Positions 1 through 8,761 of a DNA stretch of 64,000 nt are shown here, in pieces. The DNA is from Lachnospiraceae bacterium. Lineage in GTDB: Bacteria; Bacillota; Clostridia; Lachnospirales; Lachnospiraceae. Location: the NCBI GenBank assembly GCA_022791975.1, contig JAAWAC010000012.1, forward strand, positions 173,388 to 237,387. Direction: 5' to 3'. The first letter of the stretch is position 1; every line of letters begins with the position of its first letter. The notes below the pieces were generated by a model that had not been told where the DNA came from, made no database searches, and saw nothing but the letters and a program-made list of their open reading frames with translations. Made by a program: the position numbers and the translations under genes.

Positions 1-153
1 CAATTTCCTGGTGAAAATTTCTTTACTAAAAATCGGAATGATCCGCCGATCTGGCGTAGAACCTTTGAATTTTAGAAGAAAACAGGCTTACACAAAAACC
101 TTTTCCCAACCCTCCTTCCCCTTTGGTCTCTCCTATTTCTTCTGACATCTTGT

Positions 154-183
154 ATTATACAGGAGGCGGAAGGCAAATTGCAA
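154..183 (-). promoter_or_regulatory. Candidate sigma-A promoter reading out of the window to the left
   Basis: On the minus strand TTGCAA (183-178) is followed after 18 bases by TATAAT (159-154). It would drive a gene beyond the left edge. No convincing coding start is visible between it and base 1, so bases 1-245 hold this promoter and otherwise nothing I can name. Confidence 0.45.
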
Positions 184-245
184 GCAATCTAAAAATTTCA
201 GAATTGGTTCATACTTTTTTAATAGAAATTGGCAGTTTTGCCATA

Positions 246-274
246 TTGACTTTCCATAAATTTAAGGTTATACT
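246..274 (+). promoter_or_regulatory. Sigma-A promoter of mecA
   Basis: TTGACT (246-251), a 17-base spacer and TATACT (269-274) give a near-consensus housekeeping promoter. The predicted start point near 281 leaves a leader of about 55 bases before the mecA ATG. Confidence 0.7.
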
Positions 275-336
275 CCTATAATTAGAGATTGTATATCTTC
301 CCTTAATTGTATATAATATATACAGGAAGTGATTAT

Positions 337-1080
337 ATGAGAATTGAGAAATTAAACGACAACCAAATACGCTGTACTCTCACAAAGGCAGATCTGGCAG
401 ACCGCCAGCTTCAGCTCAGCGAGCTTGCCTACGGTTCTGAAAAGGCCAAAAATCTTTTCCGGGACATGATGGAGCAGGCTTCTCTGGATTTTGGTTTTGA
501 AGCGGATAATACACCCCTGATGATTGAAGCCATTCCTCTTCCCAATGAGTGCATTGTGCTGATCATCACCAAGGTGGAAGACCCGGAGGAGCTGGACACT
601 CGCTTTGCCAAATTTGCCCCCTCTACAGATGCCTCCTCCGACAGCCTGTCTGAGGAAAATTCCCATTTGCCTGAGGGTGCCGACAATATTCTGGACATGT
701 TCCGCAAGCTTTTGGACCATCATCTGAAAAATGCAAAGGAGAATCCGGAGGATTCCAAGGAAGCGGTTGCCCTCACGGAGGATCTGGATCTCACAAGGTC
801 CTATCATTTTGACTCCATGGACACCCTTATTGAGGCCGCCCATATCTTAAAGGATTTTTATAGCGGAAGCAATTCCCTTTACAAGAATGAGGCAAAAGCC
901 GGATATCGGCTGATTGTTCGCAAGTCCTCCCACAGTCCGGAGGAGTTCAACAAGATCACCAATATTCTCTCCGAATATGGCTCCGGAGAAAAATACATCC
1001 CCACCAGTGAGGCATATCTGGAGGAACGGGGAGCCCTGATTATTCGGGATGAAGCCTTGCAGCGGCTTGCTCTTTTGTAG
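337..1080 (+). CDS. mecA: MecA-family adaptor protein
   Basis: A 247-residue protein of the MecA/YpbH family, adaptors that bring substrates to the ClpC AAA+ unfoldase and in Bacillus hold down competence by targeting ComK. The N-terminal substrate-binding part begins MRIEKLNDNQIRCTL, an acidic Ser/Glu-rich linker lies near residues 95-160, and the C-terminal half has the layout of the ClpC-binding domain. The ATG at 337 is chosen over an upstream TTG at 307 because AGGAAG (324-329) sits 7 bases before it. A consensus promoter lies directly upstream and a strong hairpin downstream, so the gene is probably monocistronic. In Clostridia the physiological substrates are not well established. Confidence 0.88.
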   Translation: MRIEKLNDNQIRCTLTKADLADRQLQLSELAYGSEKAKNLFRDMMEQASLDFGFEADNTPLMIEAIPLPNECIVLIITKVEDPEELDTRFAKFAPSTDASSDSLSEENSHLPEGADNILDMFRKLLDHHLKNAKENPEDSKEAVALTEDLDLTRSYHFDSMDTLIEAAHILKDFYSGSNSLYKNEAKAGYRLIVRKSSHSPEEFNKITNILSEYGSGEKYIPTSEAYLEERGALIIRDEALQRLALL

Positions 1081-1148
1081 AGCAGGGCAGTTCTCTTTCC
1101 CTGGAATGCAGTCCGTTGCAGGCAGACATTTCAAAGATGCAAATCAGC

Positions 1149-1179
1149 TACGGCCGACAGTTAGAAACTGTCGGCCGTA
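1149..1179. terminator. Hairpin between convergent mecA and the DUF1858 gene
   Basis: A perfect 14-bp stem, TACGGCCGACAGTT (1149-1162) with its complement (1166-1179), and an AGA loop. The AT-rich TTTATAT that follows favours use for the mecA transcript, but the hairpin can serve both converging genes. Confidence 0.75.
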
Positions 1180-1200
1180 TTTATATCCGCTGATGCATGT

Positions 1201-1413
1201 TTATTTGCCTTCTCCTGCTTCCAGGAAATTGTTAAGCCTTGCCACCAATACATCCGGGTCCATTCCATGAACCATGGCAGCCTCCTCCAGGGATTCAAAC
1301 TGATGAGATGGGCAGCCTACACAGTGCATCCCCTCCCGCATAAGAATCCCGGCCATATTCTCATCCACCTGAAGAATCTGACCCATAAGCATGTCCTTGG
1401 TAATCTTTGCCAT
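1201..1413 (-). CDS. DUF1858 domain protein (hybrid-cluster-associated type)
   Basis: A 70-residue protein made only of a DUF1858 domain. The family is small, alpha-helical and often found with redox proteins; its biochemical role is not established. The diagnostic stretch is [20 protein letters not shown], with a C-x2-C pair near residues 31-34 that could bind metal or form a disulphide, followed by HGMDPD, typical of the family. AAGGAGGTG lies just before the ATG. It is convergent with mecA and divergent from the ferredoxin gene, which fits a redox theme but proves no partnership. Confidence 0.85.
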   Translation of the reverse strand: MAKITKDMLMGQILQVDENMAGILMREGMHCVGCPSHQFESLEEAAMVHGMDPDVLVARLNNFLEAGEGK

Positions 1414-1628
1414 AACACGGCACCTCCTTATTGTCTCACCGGCATCTGCACGGTTTTTTCTTCTTTGCTCTCATGCAAGGTTTATTATAATCGAATTCCG
1501 ACTATTTTACAAGGAATTATAGATAGAAATTTCTAAATTTTTCACTTGTATAATGAGACTGTTTATATTAAAATAGAGCCAAGGTCAAACAAGGACCACC
1601 ACCAGAATGTAAAAGGAGGATATGAACA

Positions 1629-1799
1629 ATGGCATATGTAATTAGCGATGATTGCGTGAGCTGCGGTGCTTGTGCAGAGGTATGTCCCGCAGAGGCTATC
1701 AGCGAGGGTGATGGAAAGTATGTTATCGATGCAGACGCTTGCTTAGATTGCGGTACCTGCGAAGCAGAATGCCCCAACGAAGCAATCAGTGCAGAATAA
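1629..1799 (+). CDS. 2x[4Fe-4S] ferredoxin
   Basis: A 56-residue clostridial-type ferredoxin, a low-potential electron carrier. Two cluster motifs are visible: C-VS-C-GA-C-AEV-CP at residues 9-20 and C-LD-C-GT-C-EAE-CP at residues 38-49, each C-x2-C-x2-C-x3-C-P. The protein is acidic and at the family's normal length. AAAAGGAGGA (1611-1620) precedes the ATG. A TATAAT lies at 1549-1554 but its -35 box is weak. The gene ends against a terminator shared with the convergent merR gene. Confidence 0.95.
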   Translation: MAYVISDDCVSCGACAEVCPAEAISEGDGKYVIDADACLDCGTCEAECPNEAISAE

Positions 1800-1811
1800 G
1801 AGACAAAATTG

Positions 1812-1846
1812 TAAAAGAGACAGGCCTATACGGTCTGTCTCTTTTT
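1812..1846. terminator. Bidirectional terminator between ferredoxin and merR
   Basis: AGAGACAGGCC (1816-1826) pairs with 1832-1842 (one G-U pair) around a TATAC loop. It has T5 on the right for the plus strand and A-rich flank on the left, which gives Ts on the minus strand. The stem overlaps the last bases of merR, so two convergent genes share one compact terminator. Confidence 0.85.
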
Positions 1847-2419
1847 CTGCCGTCCAAAAAGTCCGAACTTTTTCTTTTCCTCCCCCTTTCGAAACAGAGC
1901 CAGCTGCTTTCTGGTTTTCTGGGAGTTGCGGATGGTTTCATCCAGCTTTCGGAAACGCTCATCCTCCCGCTCCTCCTTCACCCGCAGAAGGTAGTCCATC
2001 TCTTTGATCACGTGGTCGCTGACCTGGATGCTGATCTCCTTTCCCAGCTGCTCCGTATTGTCCTCCAGGGCCTCGGAGATCAACCGGCTCATAATGGTCT
2101 GAAATTGCAGCATCTTCTCCTCCGGCTCATTGGCCTGGGTAAGGGCTGTGCTGTCCAGCCGGGCCACCAGGCCGCTCACCTGGAGATCGCCCTTGCTAAG
2201 CTCCGGCCAAATGCTCTTGATGGCTTTTAACTGTACGCCCTGCTCCTTTAGTTCTTTAATATTTTGAAAAAGCCGTATATTTTCTTCTGTATAATAGCGA
2301 TGTCCCATCTCATTCCGTGAAATGGGAAGCTCCAGCTCTTCTTCCCAATAACGAAGAACATGAGCTTCCACGTCTATCAGCTTAGACGCCTCGGAAATCA
2401 TGTAACGCATTTCGCTCAT
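1826..2419 (-). CDS. MerR-family transcriptional regulator with coiled-coil tail
   Basis: A 197-residue DNA-binding protein. Residues about 1-70 form a MerR winged helix: MRYMISEASKLIDVEAHVLR, then a YW-E-LELPISRNEMGHRYYTEENI segment, which is the helix-turn-helix and wing. Residues about 95-197 are rich in Glu, Arg and Lys and look like a dimerising coiled coil; no effector domain is recognisable. The ATG at 2419 is chosen because GGAGGG lies 7 bases before it; an upstream in-frame codon at 2485 would start inside the promoter. Similar proteins are common in Clostridia and have no assigned function. Palindromes in the promoter suggest autoregulation. Confidence 0.8.
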   Translation of the reverse strand: MSEMRYMISEASKLIDVEAHVLRYWEEELELPISRNEMGHRYYTEENIRLFQNIKELKEQGVQLKAIKSIWPELSKGDLQVSGLVARLDSTALTQANEPEEKMLQFQTIMSRLISEALEDNTEQLGKEISIQVSDHVIKEMDYLLRVKEEREDERFRKLDETIRNSQKTRKQLALFRKGEEKKKFGLFGRQKKRQTV

Positions 2420-2429
2420 GCACATCCCT

Positions 2430-2513
2430 CCAATATGTAAAATTTTTCCATATATTGGATTATAGCATGGCTTGTCCCTGTACACAAGGGAAATATTGTA
2501 AATTTTTTACAAT
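2430..2513 (-). promoter_or_regulatory. merR promoter with two candidate operators
   Basis: On the minus strand TTGTGT (2487-2482), 17 bases, TATAAT (2464-2459). An inverted repeat ATTGTAAA (2495-2502) / TTTACAAT (2506-2513) lies just upstream of the -35, and a second, CCAATAT (2430-2436) / ATATTGG (2452-2458), covers the start point. The promoter is clear; the operator role is inference. Confidence 0.6.
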
Positions 2514-2638
2514 TCCAAGCCAAATCCCCCTTGTTTTCTTAATTTTTCTTAAAAGTTCACCCAGACTTGGGAAAATCCTTGGAAGCTATGATACAATAAA
2601 GCAAACAAAAATTTGGAATTTGTCAAAGGAGGTCTTCC

Positions 2639-3082
2639 ATGTTTCGATATGTACATACCAACCTTATTGCAAAGGATTCCCAAAGGTTAATTGAATTTTA
2701 CAAAGAAGTGTTTCAGTGCAAAAGCATTGGGGAGACAAGGGATTTGCAGGGGGAATGGCTGGATAAGCTTACCGGAATCCCAGGGGCTCACATTGTGGGG
2801 GAACATCTCCGTCTGCCAGGATACGGAGAGGATCATCCTACTCTTGAAATTTTTTCTTATGACACCATGCCGGAATCTTATAGGACTATCCATACATGCG
2901 GCCTGGCACATCTGGCTTTTGAGGTGGACAGCGTGAGAGAAACCCTGGGTCTTCTTCTGGAAAAGGGTGGAAGGCAGATAGGGGAACTGGTGGAAACCGT
3001 ATATGCGGATGGAAGAAAGGCCGTATTTGTCTATGCCACAGATTGCGAGGGAAATATGATTGAGCTGCAAAGCTGGTCTTAA
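2639..3082 (+). CDS. VOC-superfamily protein (glyoxalase/dioxygenase fold)
   Basis: A 147-residue single-module pair of beta-alpha-beta-beta-beta motifs typical of the vicinal oxygen chelate superfamily, which includes glyoxalase I, epimerases and antibiotic-resistance proteins. The N-terminus (FRYVHTNLIAKDSQRLIEFY) carries the usual metal-ligand His (VHTN). The second half has GLAHLAFEV and a terminal D-CEGNMIELQ with its conserved Glu. The metal-binding frame is therefore present, but substrate cannot be read. AAAGGAGG precedes the ATG. The gene ends 37 bases before the Asp-box gene and may be cotranscribed with it. Confidence 0.85.
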   Translation: MFRYVHTNLIAKDSQRLIEFYKEVFQCKSIGETRDLQGEWLDKLTGIPGAHIVGEHLRLPGYGEDHPTLEIFSYDTMPESYRTIHTCGLAHLAFEVDSVRETLGLLLEKGGRQIGELVETVYADGRKAVFVYATDCEGNMIELQSWS

Positions 3083-3119
3083 CGGAAAATCCATGTGCGA
3101 TTATTGAAAGGAGGCTCCT

Positions 3120-4466
3120 ATGCTTCAAAAACCTTCTCGTCTAACGGCTCTACTATTCCTGGGATGTCTGGTGGCTCTTGTGGCTCTTTGGCTGGTTTTT
3201 TCCTCCTCCGGCTCTCAAGCCTGGAATCAGCCTGTTCCCCTGGAGGATCCGGCTCCAGATTCACCCGCTGCTTCTGACGCTGCGGATATTTCCTCCCGAC
3301 AGCAAGCCGCCCTTATCAGCCCCCAGGCCCTGGAACTTACCAATGAGATGCGGGCCCGCTATGGCTCTGACATAACCCTGGAGGACTGCCAGGGCACTTT
3401 GTATACCTTTCAAAAAAAGATCACCCGCCCCATAGAGGGAACTTTTTTCTTTCAGGCAGAGCCATCCGTCGATCCCCATGGGGAGTCCGCTGACAATTAT
3501 CAGGCAGAGCTGTTTTATTTTCTGGGCAGCTCCTTTGTCTGCTCTGGCAATCTATCCATACAGTGGGAGGAGACGGGAAGCGGTACCTCCCGACAGTACA
3601 CGCCTATCTTTGATTCCTATGGAAGAAGCGCTTATATGCTTGAGGTTTTTTGTGGGAATGTCTGTGATTTTGTGGAATATTGTATGAAAAATTCAGATTT
3701 TTCCAGAAACAACGAATTGCTCTCCCAAATTCGGGTGGAATACGGCGGTCAGCAGGCCTCCTACTCCGGCTTCCGTCTGGACTCCTATGAGCGGGTGGAC
3801 TTTTACAATGCCCTCTACACCTTTATGGATGATTTTACCCTCCAGGCTCATGCAGAACTTACAGAAATCTGGAGCACCCAAAAGGAGTCCGACCAATCCC
3901 CGGAGGATACAGCTGCAACTATAGAACCAGAGGTTCTGGAGGCCTGGCTACGTTTGGAGGCGGATTGTCTCTTTCTCACTTCCCAGGGCATGGAATACCG
4001 CATGGTAGGGGTGGATCGGGCAGCCGGTAGCTCCTATTATGTTCTTCTGGGAACCCGGGATCAGGGGCGTACCTGCTCTTTTCTCAATACAGACCCCTAC
4101 AATGGCAGTGGTGGCGCTGCCAAATGGCTCACTTTTCTGGACGAAAGTCTGGGCTTTTCCTGCCTGGCCTACAGCGGAGGTTCCTATGGAAGCCTTTACC
4201 GCACCCAGGATGGCGGGCGCACCTTTCAGGAAATCGAATACCCCTCTGCCAAAATCAGCCTCTCGGACGGCTCCTTTTACAATCCCTTCGTTATGCCAGA
4301 GCAGGTCTATGAGGAGGACGGACAGCTCTACCTGGTGGCCGGCCAGGGGCCGGAAGGGGATTACCATGGGGAGGATGGCCGATGCAGCGGCCTATACACT
4401 TCCCTGGATGCAGGGGAAACCTGGACATATGTAGGGGAGATTCCTGCTGGGGACACAAAGAGATAG
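3120..4466 (+). CDS. Membrane-anchored exported protein with Asp-box (BNR-like) motifs
   Basis: A 448-residue exported protein. Residues about 8-28 form an uncleaved-looking hydrophobic anchor, followed by a Ser/Pro/Ala-rich linker to about residue 65. The C-terminal third carries three Asp-box-like turns: TRDQGRTC (about 311), TQDGGRTF (about 363) and SLDAGETW (about 430). Asp-boxes mark beta-propellers such as sialidases and photosystem-assembly-like folds. No sialidase catalytic FRIP/Arg triad is evident, so an enzymatic role should not be assumed. AAAGGAGG lies before the ATG. I do not recognise the central domain. Confidence 0.7.
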   Translation: MLQKPSRLTALLFLGCLVALVALWLVFSSSGSQAWNQPVPLEDPAPDSPAASDAADISSRQQAALISPQALELTNEMRARYGSDITLEDCQGTLYTFQKKITRPIEGTFFFQAEPSVDPHGESADNYQAELFYFLGSSFVCSGNLSIQWEETGSGTSRQYTPIFDSYGRSAYMLEVFCGNVCDFVEYCMKNSDFSRNNELLSQIRVEYGGQQASYSGFRLDSYERVDFYNALYTFMDDFTLQAHAELTEIWSTQKESDQSPEDTAATIEPEVLEAWLRLEADCLFLTSQGMEYRMVGVDRAAGSSYYVLLGTRDQGRTCSFLNTDPYNGSGGAAKWLTFLDESLGFSCLAYSGGSYGSLYRTQDGGRTFQEIEYPSAKISLSDGSFYNPFVMPEQVYEEDGQLYLVAGQGPEGDYHGEDGRCSGLYTSLDAGETWTYVGEIPAGDTKR

Positions 4467-4491
4467 GGGAATTGTCTTTTTGATGAAGAAT

Positions 4492-4520
4492 AAAAAGAGC
4501 GCTCCCTACATAGGGGGCAC
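4492..4520 (-). terminator. Terminator of the gdpP-rplI-dnaB operon
   Basis: On the minus strand a 10-position stem (4520-4511 with 4508-4499) is followed by T5 (4496-4492). It overlaps the last codons and the TAG stop of dnaB. Confidence 0.75.
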
Positions 4521-5855
4521 CCTTTCCGCCGTAAAATTCTTAAAAGTGGTAAACTCTGGCATCCACAGAAGATTTACCGGCCCAATAGGGCCATTTCTCT
4601 GCTTTGCCACAATGATCTCCGCCAGATCCTTATCCTCACTGTCCCGGTTATAGTAGGCATCCCGGTAAATAAACATAACCACATCCGCATCCTGCTCAAT
4701 GGCTCCAGACTCTCGAAGATCCGAGAGCATAGGTCTGTGGTCCGGCCGCTGCTCCACGGCTCGGCTCAGCTGTGACAAAGCTACCACGGGCACATTCAGC
4801 TCTCTGGCCAGGCTTTTTAGGCCCCGGGAAATATCAGAAATCTCCTGCTGTCGGGAATCTGATCCCCGCCCACTTCCAGACATAAGCTGCAAATAGTCAA
4901 TCATCACAATTTGGAGATTATTTTCCAGCTTGTATTTTCTGCACTTGGAACGCAGCTCCGCCAAAGTAATGCCCGGGGTATCATCAATAATCATATGCGA
5001 TTGGGCCACGCCCTCTGCGCCTTCCACCAGCCTTTCCCAATCGCTGTCCCCCAGATTCCCGCTGCGAAGCTTCTGGGCATCCACACCGGATTCCATAGAG
5101 AGTAGGCGATTTACCAGCTGCTCCTTGGACATCTCCAGGCTGAAAATAGCCACGGTGAGATTGCTGCGAAAGGCCATATACTGGGCGATATTCAAGGCAA
5201 AGGCCGTCTTTCCCATAGAGGGACGGGCGGCGATCAAAATCAAATCCGAGGGCTGTAGCCCTGCCGTCTGATAATCCAGATCCTTAAATCCCGTGGCCAA
5301 ACCGGTGACATTTCCCTTGGTCCGGGAGGCAGCCTCGATCTTTTGCAGAGCATTGAGGACCACCTGCTTGATGGGGACAAACTCTCCGCCACTGCGGCGC
5401 TGAACCAATTCGAACACACGTTTCTCTGTCTGTTCCAGCACAGCCTTTAAAGGCTCCTTTCCCTCATAGCATAGATTGGATATCTCATTGTTTAGCCGGA
5501 TCAGTCTGCGCAGAGTCGCCTTCTCCGACACAATATTGATATAATACCTCACATTTTCAAATACAGATGCACTGTCCAGCAGCTCTCTCACAAATTCCAT
5601 GCTGCTGATCTCCGGAGGAACCTCCTTGGCCCGCAATCGCTCCTGGAGCATCACCAAATCCACCGGCTTGTCCTCATTAAACAGCTCCACCATGGCCTCA
5701 AAGATAACTCCGTACTGGCTCAAATAAAAGTCCTCTCCACTCAAGAGCTCTCCGGCTGCCATAATCGCATCCCGGTCCATAATCATGGCCGCAATCACAG
5801 ATTTTTCTGCTTCCCCGCTATGAGGCATGATCCGCTTTACTACTGCTTCTTCCAT
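4506..5855 (-). CDS. dnaB: Replicative DNA helicase DnaB
   Basis: A 449-residue hexameric 5'-3' helicase of the replication fork (called DnaC in Bacillus subtilis). The N-terminal helical domain (about 10-110) binds primase. The linker is followed by the RecA-like domain with Walker A ARPSMGKTAF (about 210-219), Walker B IVMIDYLQLM, the SQLSRAVE motif and an arginine-finger region (KQRNGPIG) near the C-terminus. Length is normal. ATG at 5855 is preferred to TTG at 5858, both behind a GAGG. It is last in the gdpP-rplI-dnaB operon, a typical Firmicute order. Confidence 0.97.
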   Translation of the reverse strand: MEEAVVKRIMPHSGEAEKSVIAAMIMDRDAIMAAGELLSGEDFYLSQYGVIFEAMVELFNEDKPVDLVMLQERLRAKEVPPEISSMEFVRELLDSASVFENVRYYINIVSEKATLRRLIRLNNEISNLCYEGKEPLKAVLEQTEKRVFELVQRRSGGEFVPIKQVVLNALQKIEAASRTKGNVTGLATGFKDLDYQTAGLQPSDLILIAARPSMGKTAFALNIAQYMAFRSNLTVAIFSLEMSKEQLVNRLLSMESGVDAQKLRSGNLGDSDWERLVEGAEGVAQSHMIIDDTPGITLAELRSKCRKYKLENNLQIVMIDYLQLMSGSGRGSDSRQQEISDISRGLKSLARELNVPVVALSQLSRAVEQRPDHRPMLSDLRESGAIEQDADVVMFIYRDAYYNRDSEDKDLAEIIVAKQRNGPIGPVNLLWMPEFTTFKNFTAERVPPM

Positions 5856-5894
5856 CAAATCCCATCCTCATTGGTGTTTCCCTGGAAGCTTCCT

Positions 5895-6341
5895 TTAAGC
5901 CTCCTCCACAATCACCTTCAGCTCTGCCGTCACCTTGGGGTGCAGCTTAATGGGTACCATATGGGTTCCCACGGTCTTAATGGGATTTGGCAGCTGCATT
6001 TTCTTTTTGTCCAGCTCTACCCCCAGCTGCTCCATGGCCGCCTGGGCAATTTCCTTGGTGGAGACCGATCCAAAGGTCCGCCCTCCCTCTCCAGCCTTAA
6101 TCTGCAAGGTCACCTGCTTTCCGGAAAGCTCCTTGGCAAAGGCCTCCGCCTCCGCGTGAACCTCCTTGGCCACCTTTTCCTCATTTGCCTTTTTAAGCTT
6201 AAGGTCATTTAAATTCTTAGGTGTGGCCTCCAGGCCCAGCTTTTTCGCCAGAATAAAATTCCGGGCGTACCCATCATTCACATTGACAATCTCGCCCTTT
6301 TTTCCCAGGGCCTTTACATCCTCCGTCAAAATTACTTTCAT
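5895..6341 (-). CDS. rplI: 50S ribosomal protein L9
   Basis: A 148-residue bL9 that binds domain V of 23S rRNA. The N-terminal signature [20 protein letters not shown]...[13 protein letters not shown] is unmistakable, joined by a long Lys/Glu helix (about 45-80) to the C-terminal domain (GGRTFGSVS through the end). Its ATG overlaps the gdpP stop by one base (TAATG), indicating translational coupling. Length is standard. Confidence 0.98.
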   Translation of the reverse strand: MKVILTEDVKALGKKGEIVNVNDGYARNFILAKKLGLEATPKNLNDLKLKKANEEKVAKEVHAEAEAFAKELSGKQVTLQIKAGEGGRTFGSVSTKEIAQAAMEQLGVELDKKKMQLPNPIKTVGTHMVPIKLHPKVTAELKVIVEEA

Positions 6342-8386
6342 TATAAGTCACCTTCCTCAATCATTTTATCAATGGTGTGCTTGACAACCTCCATGGCCTC
6401 CTCCACACCGCAATCCAGCTGGGCCCCGGCCACACTCATATGTCCACCGCCCCCCATACGCTCCATCATCACCTGCACATTGACCTCGTCAATGGAACGT
6501 GCACTCACGTAGGTCCGATGGTTGTATTCCGTCAGCACAATCGATGCTTTCACCCCTACAATGTTCAAGAGCTCATTGGCTGCCTGGGCTCCCACAATGG
6601 TAGGACTCTCCAGGTTCTCATGGGGACAGATGGACAGGGCAAAGCCCTCATAAACCTCCGCATGGCGCACAGCCTCCGCCCGTGCCTTGTAGGAGCGCAT
6701 ATCATTGCGGAACATTTTACGCACCCGGGTAATGTCCGCCCCGCTTCTGCGCAGGAAGGCCGCCGCCTCAAAGGTGCGCACCCCTGTCTTACTCATAAAG
6801 TTATCCGTATCCAGAACCATGCCCGCATACAGGCAATCCGCCTCCATGGCCTTGATCTTCAATCCCTCATCGAAATACTGCAAAATCTCCGCCACCATCT
6901 CGCAGGCAGAAGAGGCGTAGGGCTCAATATAGGACAGCACTGCATTCTCAATATACTCGTTGCTCTGCCGGTGGTGATCCAGTACCACAATGGTAGGCGT
7001 CCGGGTCAAAAGCTCGCTGCACTCGGTGTAGCTGGGCCGGTTGGTGTCCACCACCACCACCACCGTCTGCCGATCCACCATCTCCATAGCCTGGGCACCC
7101 GTCACAAACATGTCCGGCTCATAGCCGGGATTGTCCAAAAAGCCGTCCCGCAGAGGCCGCACGGTAATGGTCACCTCATTCAACACAATATAGGCCCGCT
7201 TTCCCAGTACCCGCGCCGCACGGTAAATGCCGATAGCTGCTCCAAAGGAGTCCATATCCGCCATCTTATGTCCCATGACAATCACCTTGTCCTTGCCCTC
7301 AATAAACTCCCGCAGGGCATGGGCTTTTACCCGCGCCTTTACCCGGGTGGTTTTTTCCACCTGTTGGGTCTTGCCACCGTAATAGGAAATATGCTCCCGC
7401 TCCTTCACCACGGCCTGGTCTCCGCCCCGGGCCAACGCCAGATCAATGGCTGTGCGGGCATATTCATAGTTCTCGCTGTAGGTGTTTCCGCTGAGTCCCA
7501 GGCCAATGCTCAGGGTGACAGCAATCTCATTGCCGATATTCACCGTTTTCACGTCCTGGAGAAGCTCAAACTTGCCCTCCCGCATACCTGGCAGCTCCCG
7601 CTCCTTCAAAACTACAAAGTATTTATCTTTTTCCAGCTTTTTCACAATGCCATTCATGGAAGCGATATACTTATTGATCTTTCTGTCCACCAGAGCCACC
7701 AAAAGGGAACAGCGCACCTCCTCCACATTTTCCAGCACTTCCTCGTAATTGTCAATGTAGATCAATCCGGCTACCAGCCGCTGTTCCTTATTCTCCCGGA
7801 TATAGCGGTTGATCTCCGTCTCGTCAAAAAGGTATATGGCAATGAGATATCCCTCATACTCGTCCATGTCCACCAGCTCACTGGTCCGGATAATGCGATC
7901 CAGGGATATCAGATCCATATCCACCTGATAGTCCCGCTCCTCATGGGTAATATGCACAGAGCTTTTCTCCTCGCCCCCTGCCTGAGGCAGAATATTTTTG
8001 TTGATTTCTGGAAAAATATGGTAAATCAGCTTTCTTTCCCGCCGCTCTGTATTCGTGGTTTTCATAAAAGCCCGATTACACCAGATAACCCTTCCCTCCT
8101 CGTCCAACAATGCGTAGGGAATTTTCAGCTCCTTCAAAAGCTTCCTCTGGATCTGTCCATACTGGGTGGCAAAGGTAATCAACTGGTTGTATATCTGAGG
8201 CTTATAGTAAAAATAGATCACCACCACTGCAATCAGATAAACAGCCAGAAAAATGCTCATGCAAATGCCCGCATGGATGGATATGAAGTAAATCGCTCCA
8301 TTCATCACTGCCAGCAAAACTGACAGGATCACCGGCCATCGCATAAAAGCACCCAGCTGCCCCTTTAAATGAATTTTATTTTTCAT
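6341..8386 (-). CDS. gdpP: Cyclic-di-AMP phosphodiesterase GdpP
   Basis: A 681-residue membrane enzyme that hydrolyses c-di-AMP to pApA and so affects potassium, osmotic and cell-wall homeostasis. Two transmembrane helices lie at about 16-38 and 40-60. A PAS-like sensor domain follows (about 85-140), then a degenerate GGDEF domain (about 200-320) that lacks a GGDEF sequence, as is usual in GdpP. The DHH module has [10 protein letters not shown] (371-380), VVDTN (about 446-449) and DHHR (470-473), and the DHHA1 domain has [11 protein letters not shown] near 640. It opens the operon with rplI and dnaB. A tail-to-tail plus-strand frame of similar length is only its shadow. Confidence 0.96.
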   Translation of the reverse strand: MKNKIHLKGQLGAFMRWPVILSVLLAVMNGAIYFISIHAGICMSIFLAVYLIAVVVIYFYYKPQIYNQLITFATQYGQIQRKLLKELKIPYALLDEEGRVIWCNRAFMKTTNTERRERKLIYHIFPEINKNILPQAGGEEKSSVHITHEERDYQVDMDLISLDRIIRTSELVDMDEYEGYLIAIYLFDETEINRYIRENKEQRLVAGLIYIDNYEEVLENVEEVRCSLLVALVDRKINKYIASMNGIVKKLEKDKYFVVLKERELPGMREGKFELLQDVKTVNIGNEIAVTLSIGLGLSGNTYSENYEYARTAIDLALARGGDQAVVKEREHISYYGGKTQQVEKTTRVKARVKAHALREFIEGKDKVIVMGHKMADMDSFGAAIGIYRAARVLGKRAYIVLNEVTITVRPLRDGFLDNPGYEPDMFVTGAQAMEMVDRQTVVVVVDTNRPSYTECSELLTRTPTIVVLDHHRQSNEYIENAVLSYIEPYASSACEMVAEILQYFDEGLKIKAMEADCLYAGMVLDTDNFMSKTGVRTFEAAAFLRRSGADITRVRKMFRNDMRSYKARAEAVRHAEVYEGFALSICPHENLESPTIVGAQAANELLNIVGVKASIVLTEYNHRTYVSARSIDEVNVQVMMERMGGGGHMSVAGAQLDCGVEEAMEVVKHTIDKMIEEGDL

Positions 8387-8504
8387 AGTTCCGCTTTCTG
8401 CTCCTACTTTATATAATTTGGTTCCAGTCCATCAAGTGAGCATAGTGTCCGTTGCTATTGTACCACACTTTGGCGGAATTTTCTACTGAAAATACAAAAG
8501 TATA

Positions 8505-8532
8505 GTGACAGGATTGTCGCTTTTCCTGTCAC
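8505..8532 (-). terminator. Hairpin after the SPFH/RHH pair
   Basis: GTGACAGGA (8505-8513) pairs perfectly with TCCTGTCAC (8524-8532). On the minus strand it is followed by TATACTTTTG. It separates the SPFH operon from gdpP. Confidence 0.6.
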
Positions 8533-8556
8533 CAATACTTGTTCTTCCCTATTCAT

Positions 8557-8760
8557 CTACTTAATATCAATGTCCAACGGCTTATCCAGCTCCTCTGACA
8601 CATATTTTCCATTCTTTTTTCTCTGGCGTACACATTCTGAGAGCAGGTATTCGATCTGCCCGTTTACCGATCGAAAATCGTCCTCCGCCCAGGCGGCGAT
8701 CTCATTGTAAAGCTTGGCGGAAAGACGCAGGGGTATCTGTTTTTTCTGTGTATCAGCCAT
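8557..8760 (-). CDS. Small ribbon-helix-helix (Arc-like) protein
   Basis: A 67-residue protein. The segment KQIPLRLSAKLYNEIAAWAE matches an RHH module: one beta strand (residues 7-12) followed by two helices, as in Arc/MetJ-type DNA-binding dimers. The ATG is one base past the TGA of the SPFH gene (TGATATG), so the two are translationally coupled. In Clostridia this pairing recurs. It may bind the 16-bp palindrome at the operon's start point; that is inference. Alternatively such a small RHH could be a protein adaptor. Confidence 0.75.
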   Translation of the reverse strand: MADTQKKQIPLRLSAKLYNEIAAWAEDDFRSVNGQIEYLLSECVRQRKKNGKYVSEELDKPLDIDIK

Positions 8761-8761
8761 A

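Noticed and set aside
1..150. A 28-codon minus-strand frame starting TTG near base 107
   Set aside because: The TTG abuts the putative ribosome site, the frame is short and shows no recognisable sequence.
3120..4466. Sialidase
   Set aside because: Asp-box-like turns are present but no FRIP motif or arginine triad can be seen.
6377..8323. A 648-codon plus-strand open frame opposite gdpP
   Set aside because: It is His/Leu/Gln-rich without domain character and lies wholly antisense to a clear gdpP gene; it is a codon-bias shadow.
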